Source of the DNA: Candidatus Cryptoclostridium obscurum
Lineage (GTDB): Bacteria; Bacillota; Dehalobacteriia; UBA7702
Reading direction: 5' to 3'
NCBI GenBank assembly: GCA_904420535.1
Contig: CAJFVQ010000017.1
Coordinates: 1-46,486 of the forward strand
DNA length: 46,486 nt
Below are positions 21,426-31,914 of the stretch, piece by piece. The position numbers and the translations under genes were made by a program. How positions within the stretch are numbered: position 1 is the first letter of the stretch; each line of letters starts with the position of its first letter. The notes below the pieces were generated by a model, which saw only the letters and a program-made list of their open reading frames with translations, was not told the origin of the DNA and made no database searches.

Positions 21426-22107
21426 TTTTATACCCCACTCCGTAAACGGTTTTAATATATTTGGGATGCTCGGCAGAATCCCCCATTTTTTCTCGCAAAT
21501 GGCGGATATGAACCATCACCGTATTATTATTCGTGTAATACTTTTCGCCCCAAACTTCTTGAAATAAGGTCTCCTGGCTCATTACTTTCCCGCGATTACT
21601 GCATAGAAGCCATAAAATCCGAAACTCCGTCGGCGTCAGATCCAACGGCCGCTCGTTTAAGGTACAGCGATGCGAGGAACGATCCATCACGAGCCCCAGC
21701 ACCATGATGACATCATCCTCCTCTGCACTTTTCTTATTGTATCGGGTGGCTCGCCGCAGCTGGGCCTTGACCCGGGCAACCATCTCTAAAGGACTGAAAG
21801 GCTTGGTGATATAGTCATCGGCCCCCAAAGTCAGTCCGTTGATCTTATCCCCTTCCTCCACTTTGGCCGTAAGCATAATGATGGGATAATCATGATGTTC
21901 GCGGATTTTGCGACACAACGTAAAACCGTCGATCGCAGGGAGCATTACGTCTAAAATGGCCAAATCCAGTTTGGTCGATTCAATACAGCGTAAAGCCTCC
22001 TCTGCGTCGTAGAATTTATGAACGCGATAATTCTCATTAGTGAGGTAAACCTCCACCAAATCGGCAATGGCGACTTCATCGTCTACCACCAAAATATCAA
22101 CGCACAT
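21418..22107 (-). CDS. OmpR/VanR-type response regulator
   Basis: 'DILVVDDEVAIADLVEVYL', 'DLAILDVMLPAIDGF', winged-helix C-terminus; RBS agaagga before ATG at 22107. Confidence 0.95.
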   Translation of the reverse strand: MCVDILVVDDEVAIADLVEVYLTNENYRVHKFYDAEEALRCIESTKLDLAILDVMLPAIDGFTLCRKIREHHDYPIIMLTAKVEEGDKINGLTLGADDYITKPFSPLEMVARVKAQLRRATRYNKKSAEEDDVIMVLGLVMDRSSHRCTLNERPLDLTPTEFRILWLLCSNRGKVMSQETLFQEVWGEKYYTNNNTVMVHIRHLREKMGDSAEHPKYIKTVYGVGYKIE

Positions 22108-22271
22108 AGACTCATCCCTCCTTCTAAATGATTGTATCACAGCAAACCGGAAGAAATCTTAAATTCTTCTTAATTATTTTCCTGATCTTAATTTTTCTCC
22201 CAAAATCGTAAAAATAGCAGAATCTCTGCACTATGTCGCAAAAGTTCTGCTGTTTTGACATGATATAACAA

Positions 22272-23123
22272 TTACCGCCGACGCATACAAGCCACCGCCA
22301 AAGCTCCCCTACCAATATGACAAGCAACACTGAGGGATAAAGGATCACAGATTAGATCATAGCCCGGAAAAGCAGCTTTCAGTTCTTCCTCCCATTCTGC
22401 CGCCTCTTGAGGGTTTCCAGTATAAGCTGCGGCCAAGGACATTTTCATTTGATCGAAACGGTTTTCAAGATCTTTTTGAATCGCTTCAATCATGATCTTT
22501 TTGGCATTTTTCTTTCCCCTGGTTTTGGCATAGGCGTCGAGCTTTTCTCCCTGGATTTGGAGGACGGGTTTTAAATTCAACACTGTGCCGACAGCAGCAG
22601 CTGCCGGAGTAATGCGACCGCCTTTTTTCAGATATTTCAACGTTTCCAACGTAATATAGATGCTGGAATCTAATTTCGTCTTTTCCAAATATTGCTGAAT
22701 TTCAGCGCCTTCCGCTCCTTCGGCAGCCATTGCCATGGCGTCGAACACTGCGGTTTTCAATGTGACGGAGATTCGCTGGTTATCTACGACAAAGACCTTA
22801 CCGTCAAAATTTTGCGCCAACATTTGCGCTGTGGCGCAAGTACTGCTCAAACCACTGGACATGGGGAGAAAAACGACTTCGTCATAGTCTTTTAACAAAT
22901 TGTCCCACAATTCCAGCACATCGCCGACGATCGGCTGGGAAGTAGAGATCTCACAGTCCTGTTCCAACCGTTCATAGAAAGCTTCCTGAGTCAAATTGAT
23001 ATCTTCATAAAATAGTTCACCATTGATATAAAAGGGCATTGGCAACACATGGATGCCCAACTCCTTTGCCTCTTTCTGGGTGATACCACTGTTGCTGTCC
23101 GTAGTAATTGCAACTCTTTTCAT
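22272..23123 (-). CDS. DegV family fatty-acid-binding protein
   Basis: 'VAITTDSNSGITQKEAKELGIHVLPMPFYINGELFYED', 'STSQP', 'MSSGLSST'. Confidence 0.95.
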   Translation of the reverse strand: MKRVAITTDSNSGITQKEAKELGIHVLPMPFYINGELFYEDINLTQEAFYERLEQDCEISTSQPIVGDVLELWDNLLKDYDEVVFLPMSSGLSSTCATAQMLAQNFDGKVFVVDNQRISVTLKTAVFDAMAMAAEGAEGAEIQQYLEKTKLDSSIYITLETLKYLKKGGRITPAAAAVGTVLNLKPVLQIQGEKLDAYAKTRGKKNAKKIMIEAIQKDLENRFDQMKMSLAAAYTGNPQEAAEWEEELKAAFPGYDLICDPLSLSVACHIGRGALAVACMRRR

Positions 23124-23304
23124 GGGTACCTCTTTTCATTTTCACACTGTGTTCTATGACCGCAAACACAGCTGCATATTCTCATAATCGTAAACAATAA
23201 CAATTATTATATATTATTTTTTACCGATGTTCAACCACATCACAAAGGATTCCCCAAAGAGACACAAAGCCCAAACCATGAGAGATCTGCATAAAATATA
23301 AAAA

Positions 23305-23328
23305 AGCCCGGTAAGACCCTACCGGGCT
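23305..23328 (-). terminator. Rho-independent terminator of glmS
   Basis: agcccggta agaccc taccgggct with T tract on the minus strand. Confidence 0.8.
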
Positions 23329-23353
23329 ACTGGGCTTTGATTGATGATCTTTA

Positions 23354-25183
23354 TCACTCTACGGTAACGCTTTTGGCCAAATTTCTCGGTTGATCCACAT
23401 CGGCTCCACGTTTTACCGAAGCATAATAGGCAATGAGCTGTAATGGGATTACCGTGAGGATCGGTGAAAGCAAGTCATAGGTATTCGGCAACTTAATTAC
23501 CGTGTCAGACACCTTTTCCCCATGATTGTCGCCTTCAAAGACAAAAGTAAGGACCTTGGCATCGCGAGTCTTTACCTCCACCATATTGCTGATCATTTTT
23601 TCTTCCACGTCCCGCTGCGTGCAGAGACAGATCACAGGCACCTGATCTACAATCAGGGCTAAGGTACCATGTTTCAATTCACCAGCAGCATAGGCTTCGG
23701 CATGGATATAGGAGATTTCTTTTAATTTCAAAGCACCTTCTAACGCTACCACATAATCGAGGCCGCGACCAATAAAGAAGGCGTTTTCTGATTCCGCCAC
23801 CGTTTCCCCGAGGACTTTGATGGCATCGGGATCACGATCTAAAATTTCCTGCACCTTCTCAGGCAGACGATATAATTCATCGAGATATTGCTTAATCTCG
23901 TTCCGCTCCATCTTCCCACAGATTTCCGCCATATAAAATCCTAAAAGATAAATGGATAACAGCTGCGTACTGTAGGCCTTGGTGGAAGCCACAGCAATTT
24001 CCAAACCGGCTCGAGTATAGATTACATCGTCGGCCTCTCTGGCAATAGAGCTTTCCCAAACATTGGTAATGGCAAGGATATGGCTGCCTTTCTTTTTGGC
24101 TTCCGCCAACGCTGCCAGCGTATCGGCAGTTTCACCGCTTTGGGAAACGACAATGGTAAGAGTATGCTCATCCACAATGGGGTCACGATAACGAAATTCC
24201 GAAGCAATATCCACTTCTACAGGAATGCGGAGAATCTTTTCATAAATATATTTGCCCACAAAGCAGGCATGGTAAGCGGTACCGCAGGCCACCATCATGA
24301 TTTTATTGATAGAAGCCATTTTTTCACGGTCCAGCTTCAATTCTCCCAAATTGACCATGGGTTCATTGGGAGTGATGCGTCCCGAAAGACAATCCCGCAG
24401 CGCGCGAGGCTGCTCATGAATTTCTTTTAACATGAAATGATCGTAACCGCCTTTTTCCGCAGCAGCAATATCCATGGTAAGAGGGAGAACTTCCGGTTCG
24501 ACTTTTTCCCCGTTTTGATATACGGTAATACTGTCTTTCGTCAAAACAGCGCTTTCATCATTTTTCAATACAATATATTGATCAACATAACCGATCAGGG
24601 CGGGGATATCCGACGCCAGATAGTTTCCGTTTTTGCCATAACCGACGATCAAAGGACTGTCTTTCCGAATGGCCACCAATACACCAGGTTCTTTTTCTGT
24701 CATAAAAACAGCAGCATAAGAACCTCTCAAGCGTTTTTCCGCTTTCCATACAGCCTGGAGCAAATCACCTTCGTAACAATCGGCCAAAAGATTGGGAAGA
24801 ACTTCCGTATCAGTCTCAGAGGAAAAGACGTGTCCCTTTTCCATGAGTTCTTTTTTCAGGTCAAGATAGTTTTCAATAATGCCGTTATGCACCACGGCGA
24901 AATGGCCGTCGTCATTACGGTGGGGATGTGAATTGCGGTCCGACGGTGCGCCATGGGTCGCCCAACGCGTATGGGCAATTCCGTAAGTACCGTTGATGGT
25001 TTCTCCGGCAATGGCTTTTTCCAATTCGGAAATCTTACCGACTTTCCGCCGAACGATAATATTGCCGTTATCATAAACGGCGATCCCTGCAGAATCATAT
25101 CCGCGATACTCCAATTTTTTCAAACCGTTGATCAGAAAAGGCAATGCCGCCTCGGTTCCGATGCAACCTGCAATGCCACACAT
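23354..25183 (-). CDS. glmS: Glucosamine--fructose-6-phosphate aminotransferase (isomerizing)
   Basis: 'MCGIAGCIGTEAALPFLINGLKKLEYRGYDSAGIA', two SIS domains, C-terminal 'QPRNLAKSVTVE'. Confidence 0.98.
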   Translation of the reverse strand: MCGIAGCIGTEAALPFLINGLKKLEYRGYDSAGIAVYDNGNIIVRRKVGKISELEKAIAGETINGTYGIAHTRWATHGAPSDRNSHPHRNDDGHFAVVHNGIIENYLDLKKELMEKGHVFSSETDTEVLPNLLADCYEGDLLQAVWKAEKRLRGSYAAVFMTEKEPGVLVAIRKDSPLIVGYGKNGNYLASDIPALIGYVDQYIVLKNDESAVLTKDSITVYQNGEKVEPEVLPLTMDIAAAEKGGYDHFMLKEIHEQPRALRDCLSGRITPNEPMVNLGELKLDREKMASINKIMMVACGTAYHACFVGKYIYEKILRIPVEVDIASEFRYRDPIVDEHTLTIVVSQSGETADTLAALAEAKKKGSHILAITNVWESSIAREADDVIYTRAGLEIAVASTKAYSTQLLSIYLLGFYMAEICGKMERNEIKQYLDELYRLPEKVQEILDRDPDAIKVLGETVAESENAFFIGRGLDYVVALEGALKLKEISYIHAEAYAAGELKHGTLALIVDQVPVICLCTQRDVEEKMISNMVEVKTRDAKVLTFVFEGDNHGEKVSDTVIKLPNTYDLLSPILTVIPLQLIAYYASVKRGADVDQPRNLAKSVTVE

Positions 25184-25287
25184 ATACGAGAAGCTCCTTT
25201 CGTGCAGTGTTCATTTTCTTTTGGGGAACTTTTATCTCTCTATGTTCGCCAAAGATAGTCTATTCGACAAAAGGTCTCAAATTCCTG

Positions 25288-26637
25288 CTATTGTAAAACA
25301 GAGATCATGACACTGACCAATTCGTCGAGAACCTTCCCCAATTCTTCTTCATCAGGACCCTCTCCCATGACCCGCAGCAACGGTTCCGTACCGGAAGGAC
25401 GAATCAAAATGCGTCCCGTATCTCCTAGCCGCGTTTCTGCTTTTTTTACTGCTTCCAAAACTTTTGGTTCTTTGTCCCAATCATCTCTGCGTCCTACCGT
25501 GACGTTGCGGAGGATCTGAGGAAGCGGCGTCATAATTTTGGACAATTCCGCCAAGGATTTTCCTGTTTCTAACATGATTTGCAATACCATCAGACTGGTG
25601 AGCATGCCGTCACCGGTGGGATTGTATTTGGACAGAATGATATGTCCCGACTGTTCACCGCCGATGACGGCACCGGTGCGGTCCATTTCAACCATGACAT
25701 TCTTATCGCCAACCTTTGTCTCCGACAAAGTAATCCCCCGCTCCTTCATGGCAAGGCGCAATCCCAAATTACTCATGACTGTGACGACCAAGCGGTGATC
25801 AGGAAGCATATCATTTTCCTTCAAATAATTGGCAATGATTGCCATAATCATATCGCCATCCACGGTATTGCCGACACCGTCAGCCATAATCACCCGGTCA
25901 CCGTCGCCGTCGTATGCAATGCCCATATCGGCAACTTCATTCCACACTGTGGATTTCATCGAAGCCGGTTTGGTGCTGCCACATTCTTCATTAATATTGA
26001 CGCCGTCATAATCCTTGTTAATGGGGATCACACGGGCCCCCATGGAGGAGAGCATTGTAACAGCGTAATCCGAGGTGGCGCCGTTTGCACAGTCAACAAC
26101 GAGTTTAAAACGAGAAAGATCCATGGGGAACAAGCGTTTCAAACGGGCAATATAGTCTTCACCGCCTTTTTTGTCATAAACAAGGCAGCCGATCTCATTG
26201 CCCCGTTTCAAAGGAGGAAAATCCTTTTGATCCAGGAATTTTTCAAGCTTCTCTTCCATTGTATCCGGCAGTTTTCTACCGTCTGCTCCAAAAATTTTAA
26301 TTCCGTTATCATAAAAAGGATTATGGGATGCGGAAATGACCACCCCGGCAGAGGCATTCCGTTCTCTGACCAAAGAAGAAACGGCAGGCGTGGGAATAAT
26401 CCCCAGAGTCACGGCATTGCCGCCGTAAGCACAGATCCCCGCTACGAGAGCTCCTTCCAACATGGTTCCTGAAATACGTGTATCACGACCAATTAGGATC
26501 GTGGGTTTTTCTTCTTTATGTTCCATAGCATCGGCTAAAATTAACGATAACGCTGCGCCGATCTCATAAGCCAAGGTCGGCGTAAGCACAACATTGGCTT
26601 CTCCGCGGACACCGTCGGTTCCAAATCGTTTTTTCAT
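25288..26637 (-). CDS. glmM: Phosphoglucosamine mutase, UAG-terminated
   Basis: 'KKRFGTDGVRGEAN', catalytic 'GVVISASHNPFYDNGIKIF', 'DGDGDR', 'RPSGTEPLLRVM'. Confidence 0.97.
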   Translation of the reverse strand: MKKRFGTDGVRGEANVVLTPTLAYEIGAALSLILADAMEHKEEKPTILIGRDTRISGTMLEGALVAGICAYGGNAVTLGIIPTPAVSSLVRERNASAGVVISASHNPFYDNGIKIFGADGRKLPDTMEEKLEKFLDQKDFPPLKRGNEIGCLVYDKKGGEDYIARLKRLFPMDLSRFKLVVDCANGATSDYAVTMLSSMGARVIPINKDYDGVNINEECGSTKPASMKSTVWNEVADMGIAYDGDGDRVIMADGVGNTVDGDMIMAIIANYLKENDMLPDHRLVVTVMSNLGLRLAMKERGITLSETKVGDKNVMVEMDRTGAVIGGEQSGHIILSKYNPTGDGMLTSLMVLQIMLETGKSLAELSKIMTPLPQILRNVTVGRRDDWDKEPKVLEAVKKAETRLGDTGRILIRPSGTEPLLRVMGEGPDEEELGKVLDELVSVMISVLQ

Positions 26638-26732
26638 CAACTTCACCTCAATTTCTTCTTTTATTATATAAGATAACGACGATTCGATATGACTGGTTCC
26701 CGTTTTCTAAAGAAAAACATTTGACTAATTTT

Positions 26733-27659
26733 TTACCACCAGGGAATATTGGAAACCACATCAGTCACATAAAGCCACAATAAAACAGCAAGTAGCACCG
26801 AAACACCTTTATCAAGCCAAGTTCCGCGTGACACATGACGTTTCGAGTGTTTTGTTACGGCCTTTTTTCCCTTTTGACGGACCTCATAGCCATCCACGCC
26901 GTAAAAGGCATCGAAAGCTTTGGCAATTCCGTTTGCCTTGATATCCCGATAAATCGTTCCCTTTTGGGCAATGGAAATTACACCGGTTTCCTCGGAAACA
27001 ATGAAAACGAGAGCATCGGAAACCTCGGAAATGCCAATAGCTGCACGATGACGCGTTCCCAAAGAAGGATCAATATTATTTTTAGCCGTCAAAGGCATGA
27101 TGCACCCAGCAGCGGCAATGCGTTCATTGCGAATAATCACAGCGCCGTCATGAAGGGGAGAGTTTTTAAAGTAAAGATTCAATAATAATTCTTTGCTGAT
27201 TTCGCCGTCAATGGGAACACCGGTATTGATCTGGGCCCCCAAACTGATTTTTCCTTCCAACACCAATAAAACACCGATTTTATCTTTAGAAGCAGACAAC
27301 AGCATTTCGGAGATTTCCTTTGCCATGCGGGTTTGGGCCGCGGTTCGAAGATCACCACCGCCGAGACCAAATCCAAATTGACGGACGCGCCCCAGACGTT
27401 CCAAAAGACTGCGCAATTCCGGCTGGAAAATAATGGCGATTCCAATCAGAATCACGCTCCAACTTTTTCCCAAAATCCAATTCACTGCATCAAGATGGAG
27501 CCAACCACTGAGCAGATAACAGAAGAACAGAAGCAAAACGCCTTTCACCACTTGCATGGCACGGGTGTTTTTTAACGCCAAAATCAGACGGTAAATTCCA
27601 TAGGCGACAATCACCACATCAGCGACACTGATCAACCCTTTGAGAATACTCCATACCAT
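26733..27659 (-). CDS. cdaA: Diadenylate cyclase CdaA with C-terminal CdaR/YbbR-like TM extension
   Basis: DAC domain 'LHDGAVIIRNERIAAAGCIMPL', 'GTRHRAAIGISE', N-terminal TMs; start ATG 27659 after gaggtg; C-term 'RGTWLDKGVSVLLAVLLWLYVTDVVSNIPWW'. Confidence 0.93.
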   Translation of the reverse strand: MVWSILKGLISVADVVIVAYGIYRLILALKNTRAMQVVKGVLLLFFCYLLSGWLHLDAVNWILGKSWSVILIGIAIIFQPELRSLLERLGRVRQFGFGLGGGDLRTAAQTRMAKEISEMLLSASKDKIGVLLVLEGKISLGAQINTGVPIDGEISKELLLNLYFKNSPLHDGAVIIRNERIAAAGCIMPLTAKNNIDPSLGTRHRAAIGISEVSDALVFIVSEETGVISIAQKGTIYRDIKANGIAKAFDAFYGVDGYEVRQKGKKAVTKHSKRHVSRGTWLDKGVSVLLAVLLWLYVTDVVSNIPWW

Positions 27660-27828
27660 AGAAAAAGGCACCTCGATAATAGATAATTTGTAACATTCGA
27701 CAAAAAAAAATGAATCCCTTTCAAGTTTTTTTGAAAAAGAAATCAATATCAATAGAAAATCAATGTAGATTTCATGAAAATAGCAAAAAACTACCTGTTA
27801 CGCAATCATATGCAATAACAGTAAAAAA

Positions 27829-27874
27829 GCAGAGCAACCATGATGATATTTCTCCATGGTTCGCTGATTTTTTG
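27829..27874 (+). terminator. Orphan plus-strand terminator-like hairpin
   Basis: cagagcaaccatg ... ccatggttcgctg imperfect stem followed by attttttg; no plus-strand gene upstream. Confidence 0.4.
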
Positions 27875-28164
27875 TTGGTCGTTTCTATCTGACGGAATCT
27901 CCCATGAACATTGAGGATACATGAAACAACACCCATCTCAATGCCAAACGTTCCTTTCCCAACGGCATTTTGCATATCTAAACACTTACTACCATTGGTT
28001 CTCAGTCATGGAGGATCCTGCCGCGACGGAGTGGACAGTAAACAATTTCCAGAGAGCTTCCGGACATTGTTATATTAACCGCTGTCATATCCGATTATGC
28101 CGATGAGTGATCCTGACAAAACAATTTCTTGCCATACCATTTCAACTTCTGTTCAGCATAGCCG

Positions 28165-28725
28165 TCAATCTTGCGCCTTGACAGGTTTCTCTCTCAGCAA
28201 TATAGAGCGGTAATCAGCGGGAAACATTTTCACCGCCAGATCAGTCATGATTCTGGGAGAAATCTCCATATCAAAAGAAAACCACAGTAAAAAAACATGG
28301 TAGATCCCTCCGGTGTGATACCATAAGGGAAATTGATCCGAAAAATCACTGCTGGAAGCTTTCGCTAAAAAAATACGATTTAAAACCCCTAAAATCAAAT
28401 GGGCGACACCGTGACGGTTCATCAAAAGCAGCTCCTCCTTGTGCCGGTAAAAATGGGAAAACATCTCATAGAGATAGGTTTCATGGGAAATGTTCCCCAT
28501 GGCCGTTACTGCTTCCAAATATTCTTTCATCATGCGTTCAAATCCAAAGGCTATAATATCCTCTTTGGAATCAAAATGTCGATAATAGGTGGAACGGTTG
28601 ACCCCGGCCTTTTTCGCTATTTCACCAATGGTGATATCGTGAAAAGGTTTTTTCTTCATCCACCAAAAAAGACTGTCTACAAGATATCCCTTCATCATCT
28701 CTGAAGTTGTATTTTTTCTTCTCAT
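28165..28725 (-). CDS. TetR/AcrR family transcriptional regulator
   Basis: 'ITIGEIAKKAGVNRSTYYRHFDSKEDIIAFGF'. Confidence 0.92.
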   Translation of the reverse strand: MRRKNTTSEMMKGYLVDSLFWWMKKKPFHDITIGEIAKKAGVNRSTYYRHFDSKEDIIAFGFERMMKEYLEAVTAMGNISHETYLYEMFSHFYRHKEELLLMNRHGVAHLILGVLNRIFLAKASSSDFSDQFPLWYHTGGIYHVFLLWFSFDMEISPRIMTDLAVKMFPADYRSILLREKPVKAQD

Positions 28726-28868
28726 AAATCAACAATTCCTCCCCTTTTGTCGCAGGAAACTCCCAATGTCTTGAAAAAACAACAACACTCCCATATAATA
28801 AAAGCAATAAATGTTGCTTTTATTGTAGCGCATTTTTTTGAACTGTCAAGTATAAAGGAGGTAATTGG

Positions 28869-29333
28869 ATGTTTCGCACTCTGAGAAGACAAGATCGCGC
28901 CCTCTCCCAGGAGGAGACCATGGAAATCTTGCGACGGGGAAAATTCGGCGTTTTATCAATTGTCGGAGAAGACGGATATCCTTACGGGGTTCCGCTTCAT
29001 TATGTCGTAATCGATCATGCAATCTATTTTCACTGTTCTCGCGTACAAGGGCATAAAGACGACGCTCTGGCCAAAAATTCTAAAATCAGCTTTACTGTAA
29101 TTGAAACGGAAGACGCCATTCAATGCAAAAGCGCCATTCTTTTTGGCACAGCGGAACAGGTTCCCGGTATGGAAGAAATCGTGTTGGAACATCTGGTGGA
29201 AAAATTTGTTCCAGATTCCCAATGGCACCAAGCCAAGGCGGGGATTGCTTCTGCCAAAAAAAATGTAAAGGTTTACCGTTTCAATATCCAACACATTACG
29301 GGAAAACGAATCGACAAACCAAAGCAGCGCTAA
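28869..29333 (+). CDS. Pyridoxamine 5'-phosphate oxidase family flavoprotein (NimA-like)
   Basis: 'FGVLSIVGEDGYPYGVPLHYVVIDHAIYFHCSRVQGHKDDAL'; divergent from TetR. Confidence 0.87.
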   Translation: MFRTLRRQDRALSQEETMEILRRGKFGVLSIVGEDGYPYGVPLHYVVIDHAIYFHCSRVQGHKDDALAKNSKISFTVIETEDAIQCKSAILFGTAEQVPGMEEIVLEHLVEKFVPDSQWHQAKAGIASAKKNVKVYRFNIQHITGKRIDKPKQR

Positions 29334-29334
29334 A

Positions 29335-29365
29335 AAACGCCCAACGGAAATTCCGTTGGGCGTTT
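29335..29365. terminator. Bidirectional terminator
   Basis: aaacgcccaacgga aat tccgttgggcgttt. Confidence 0.85.
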
Positions 29366-29377
29366 CACTCAGAAATA

Positions 29378-30241
29378 TCACGAAAAAATCAGGAAATATA
29401 GGATCACAATGATCCCCAAAATAATACGATACCAGCCGAATGCCTTAAAATCGTTTCTCTTGATATAACTCATTAAGAATTTAATTGCCAGGATCGATAC
29501 TACAAAAGCAGTGACCATTCCGACCAAAAGAATCAGAAGCTCTGTACCGGTAAAGTGAAAACCGAATTTTACCAGCTTCAGTAGGCTGGCGCCAAACATG
29601 ACGGGAATTGCCAGGAAAAAGGTAAATTCCGCCGCCACAGTACGGGAGGTGCCCAAAAGGATCCCCCCTAAGATCGTGGAACCAGAACGGGAAGTACCAG
29701 GGATCAAAGAGAGTACCTGGAAAACACCGATAAGCAACGCTGTTTTATAATCCAGTTCTTCCAAAGAACTGATCTTTACGGCCCGGCGCTTGTTGCGGTT
29801 TTCCACCACAATGAATAAAACCCCGTAAAGAATCAGCATTAGGGATACAGTCACATAATTGTAAAAATACGTTTCCAAAGTATCGTTTAAGGGTAAACCG
29901 ATGACAATGGCGGGAAGGCAGGATACAATAATCTTTCCCCATAAAGTAATCTTATCTCGATCCGTATGAGTGGCCCAAAATCCGTTATTTTTTCTGCGAT
30001 TACCTACAGGCTTTGTTTTACGGTGAAAAGGCCATATCTTCTGCCAGTAAAGCACTACCACAGCGAGGATGGCCCCTAACTGGATGACAACGAGAAACAT
30101 ATTCATGAATTCAGGGCTGACATCGAGCTTAATAAATTCATCTACAAGGATCATATGGCCAGTGCTACTAATAGGAAGCCATTCGGTAATTCCCTCAACA
30201 ATCCCTAATATCAGCACCTTAATCCATTCCCAGAGGTCCAT
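29378..30241 (-). CDS. uppP: Undecaprenyl-diphosphatase (UppP/BacA)
   Basis: '[20 protein letters not shown]', '[16 protein letters not shown]'; RBS aaaggag before ATG 30241. Confidence 0.96.
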   Translation of the reverse strand: MDLWEWIKVLILGIVEGITEWLPISSTGHMILVDEFIKLDVSPEFMNMFLVVIQLGAILAVVVLYWQKIWPFHRKTKPVGNRRKNNGFWATHTDRDKITLWGKIIVSCLPAIVIGLPLNDTLETYFYNYVTVSLMLILYGVLFIVVENRNKRRAVKISSLEELDYKTALLIGVFQVLSLIPGTSRSGSTILGGILLGTSRTVAAEFTFFLAIPVMFGASLLKLVKFGFHFTGTELLILLVGMVTAFVVSILAIKFLMSYIKRNDFKAFGWYRIILGIIVILYFLIFS

Positions 30242-30448
30242 TTCATTCTCCTTTCCATAAAGCATATTCTTTATTATTATAAATCATTTTCCGGAAATAT
30301 GAAACCTATTTCATGATTTTTCTTTAAAACAACACATTGCTTGATATAACCCAAGGAATCGATCAAATAAGGAAACGATACGGCCGCTCCAAAAGAGTAC
30401 AAAACTCAATTCAGAGCGGCCGCACCACAGAATATGGCGGAGATTGCA

Positions 30449-31222
30449 TTATTCTAGATTCAAATGTTTCTTTAAGAAGAACCGCGTCAAAAGGAACAAT
30501 ATGAAAATCACTACCAACTGAATCATCATAGCAATGGCCATTTGAGCTGGAACAGAAAGGGACATCAGCCAAGCCCCCGGAGCACTCGTCGCCAAGTCGA
30601 CGCCGACGACCGAAGCTACGGCAGTGTAAATAATGTAGATTACGAAGAATGCGCCGATGCTGGCTGCTTTTCTGTGCTTCCCGGCAAAGGGCAGCTGCCC
30701 CACGGAAAGGGACGTATAGATCGCCATAACAAAGAGCGCATAGCTGAAAATACAACCAACAATCGTTTCAAACATTAACAGCCAATCCCTGGAATTGATG
30801 GCGCCAAGGTGCGTAAAGATGTATTGAAGCATCTCCGGTATATCGCTCCAAGGAATTACCGTGGCGAAAAGGGCAATGCCGCTTAAAATCCCAGCGATGG
30901 TACCAACGATGCCCCAACATACCGCCACGATCAATTTGGAGATAATGAGACTCGATGTCGAAACGGGCAAGGTAAACATCAAATAGCCTTCATCGGATAA
31001 GAGATTTTTACTGAACCGTTGAATCACCAAAAGTAAGGTAATCACCACGGAAACAATGCAGATCCCGATATACATCATGGTAAATATTGCCTGGGAGGCG
31101 CCGAAGGAATTTTCGTTAATGAAAAAAGAGGTAATCAACCCCACCAACACCATCGCGCCGTAGAGGGGAAGCAAAATGCGGCCCGTGGCCTTGAATTCGT
31201 ATTTTAACAGTTTTCCTAGCAT
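30449..31222 (-). CDS. ABC transporter permease (ABC-2 type)
   Basis: ~6 TM helices; overlaps the upstream ATPase gene. Confidence 0.8.
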   Translation of the reverse strand: MLGKLLKYEFKATGRILLPLYGAMVLVGLITSFFINENSFGASQAIFTMMYIGICIVSVVITLLLVIQRFSKNLLSDEGYLMFTLPVSTSSLIISKLIVAVCWGIVGTIAGILSGIALFATVIPWSDIPEMLQYIFTHLGAINSRDWLLMFETIVGCIFSYALFVMAIYTSLSVGQLPFAGKHRKAASIGAFFVIYIIYTAVASVVGVDLATSAPGAWLMSLSVPAQMAIAMMIQLVVIFILFLLTRFFLKKHLNLE

Positions 31223-31914
31223 TTGAACACCTCCCGGAACAATTCGTCCACACTCTTTCCTTCCCTGGAACGAATATCGTCCACATTGCCTTCCAATACG
31301 ATCTCGCCTTTTTTCAAGAAGATCAGATCATCAAAAATACGTTCCACATCGGTGATAAGATGAGTAGAAATCACTACCGTGGCATAGGGATTGTATTGCT
31401 TTAAGATGGTATCGAGAATATAATCTCTGGCTGCGGGATCGACGCCTCCGATGGGTTCGTCAAGCAGATAGACCTGGGCATCTCTGGCCATGACCATGGC
31501 CAATTGAACTTTCTCTTTGGTTCCTTTGGAAAGAGTCTTCAAGCGGGCAGTTTCTTCAATATCCATATCCTTCATCATGCCGCGTGCTTTATTCTCGTTA
31601 AAATCCTCATAGAAATCAGCGAAAAAGGAGATAATGTCTTTGACCTTCATCCAATCATTAAGATACGTCCGTTCCGGCAAATAGGATACGATTTTTTTCG
31701 TCTCAATACCGGGGCGGTTTCCGTGAATAAGGATTTCACCGCTGGTCGTTTCCAACAGTCCATTCATAATTTTCAATAACGTCGTTTTTCCGCTACCGTT
31801 GGGACCCAGTAAACCAACGATGCGGCCGGCATCTAAGGTAAAGCTGATACCGTTTAAAGCCGTTAAGTTGCCAAAACGTTTGGTAAGATTTTTGGCTTCA
31901 ATTAAGGTAGTCAT
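31216..31914 (-). CDS. ABC transporter ATP-binding protein (YtrB-like), UAG-terminated
   Basis: Walker A GPNGSGKTT, 'LSKGTKEKVQLAMVMARDAQVYLLDEPIGGVDP'; stop TAG. Confidence 0.93.
   Translation of the reverse strand: MTTLIEAKNLTKRFGNLTALNGISFTLDAGRIVGLLGPNGSGKTTLLKIMNGLLETTSGEILIHGNRPGIETKKIVSYLPERTYLNDWMKVKDIISFFADFYEDFNENKARGMMKDMDIEETARLKTLSKGTKEKVQLAMVMARDAQVYLLDEPIGGVDPAARDYILDTILKQYNPYATVVISTHLITDVERIFDDLIFLKKGEIVLEGNVDDIRSREGKSVDELFREVFKC

Noticed and set aside
25184-25287. glmS ribozyme upstream of glmS
   Set aside because: The glmM-glmS gap is only about 104 bp and shows no recognisable glmS ribozyme core.
30381-30424. GC-rich inverted repeat (cggccgctc/gagcggccg, includes a NotI site) as a regulatory element
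   Set aside because: Position after the ABC operon fits a weak terminator, but there is no convincing T tract, so no specific call is made.
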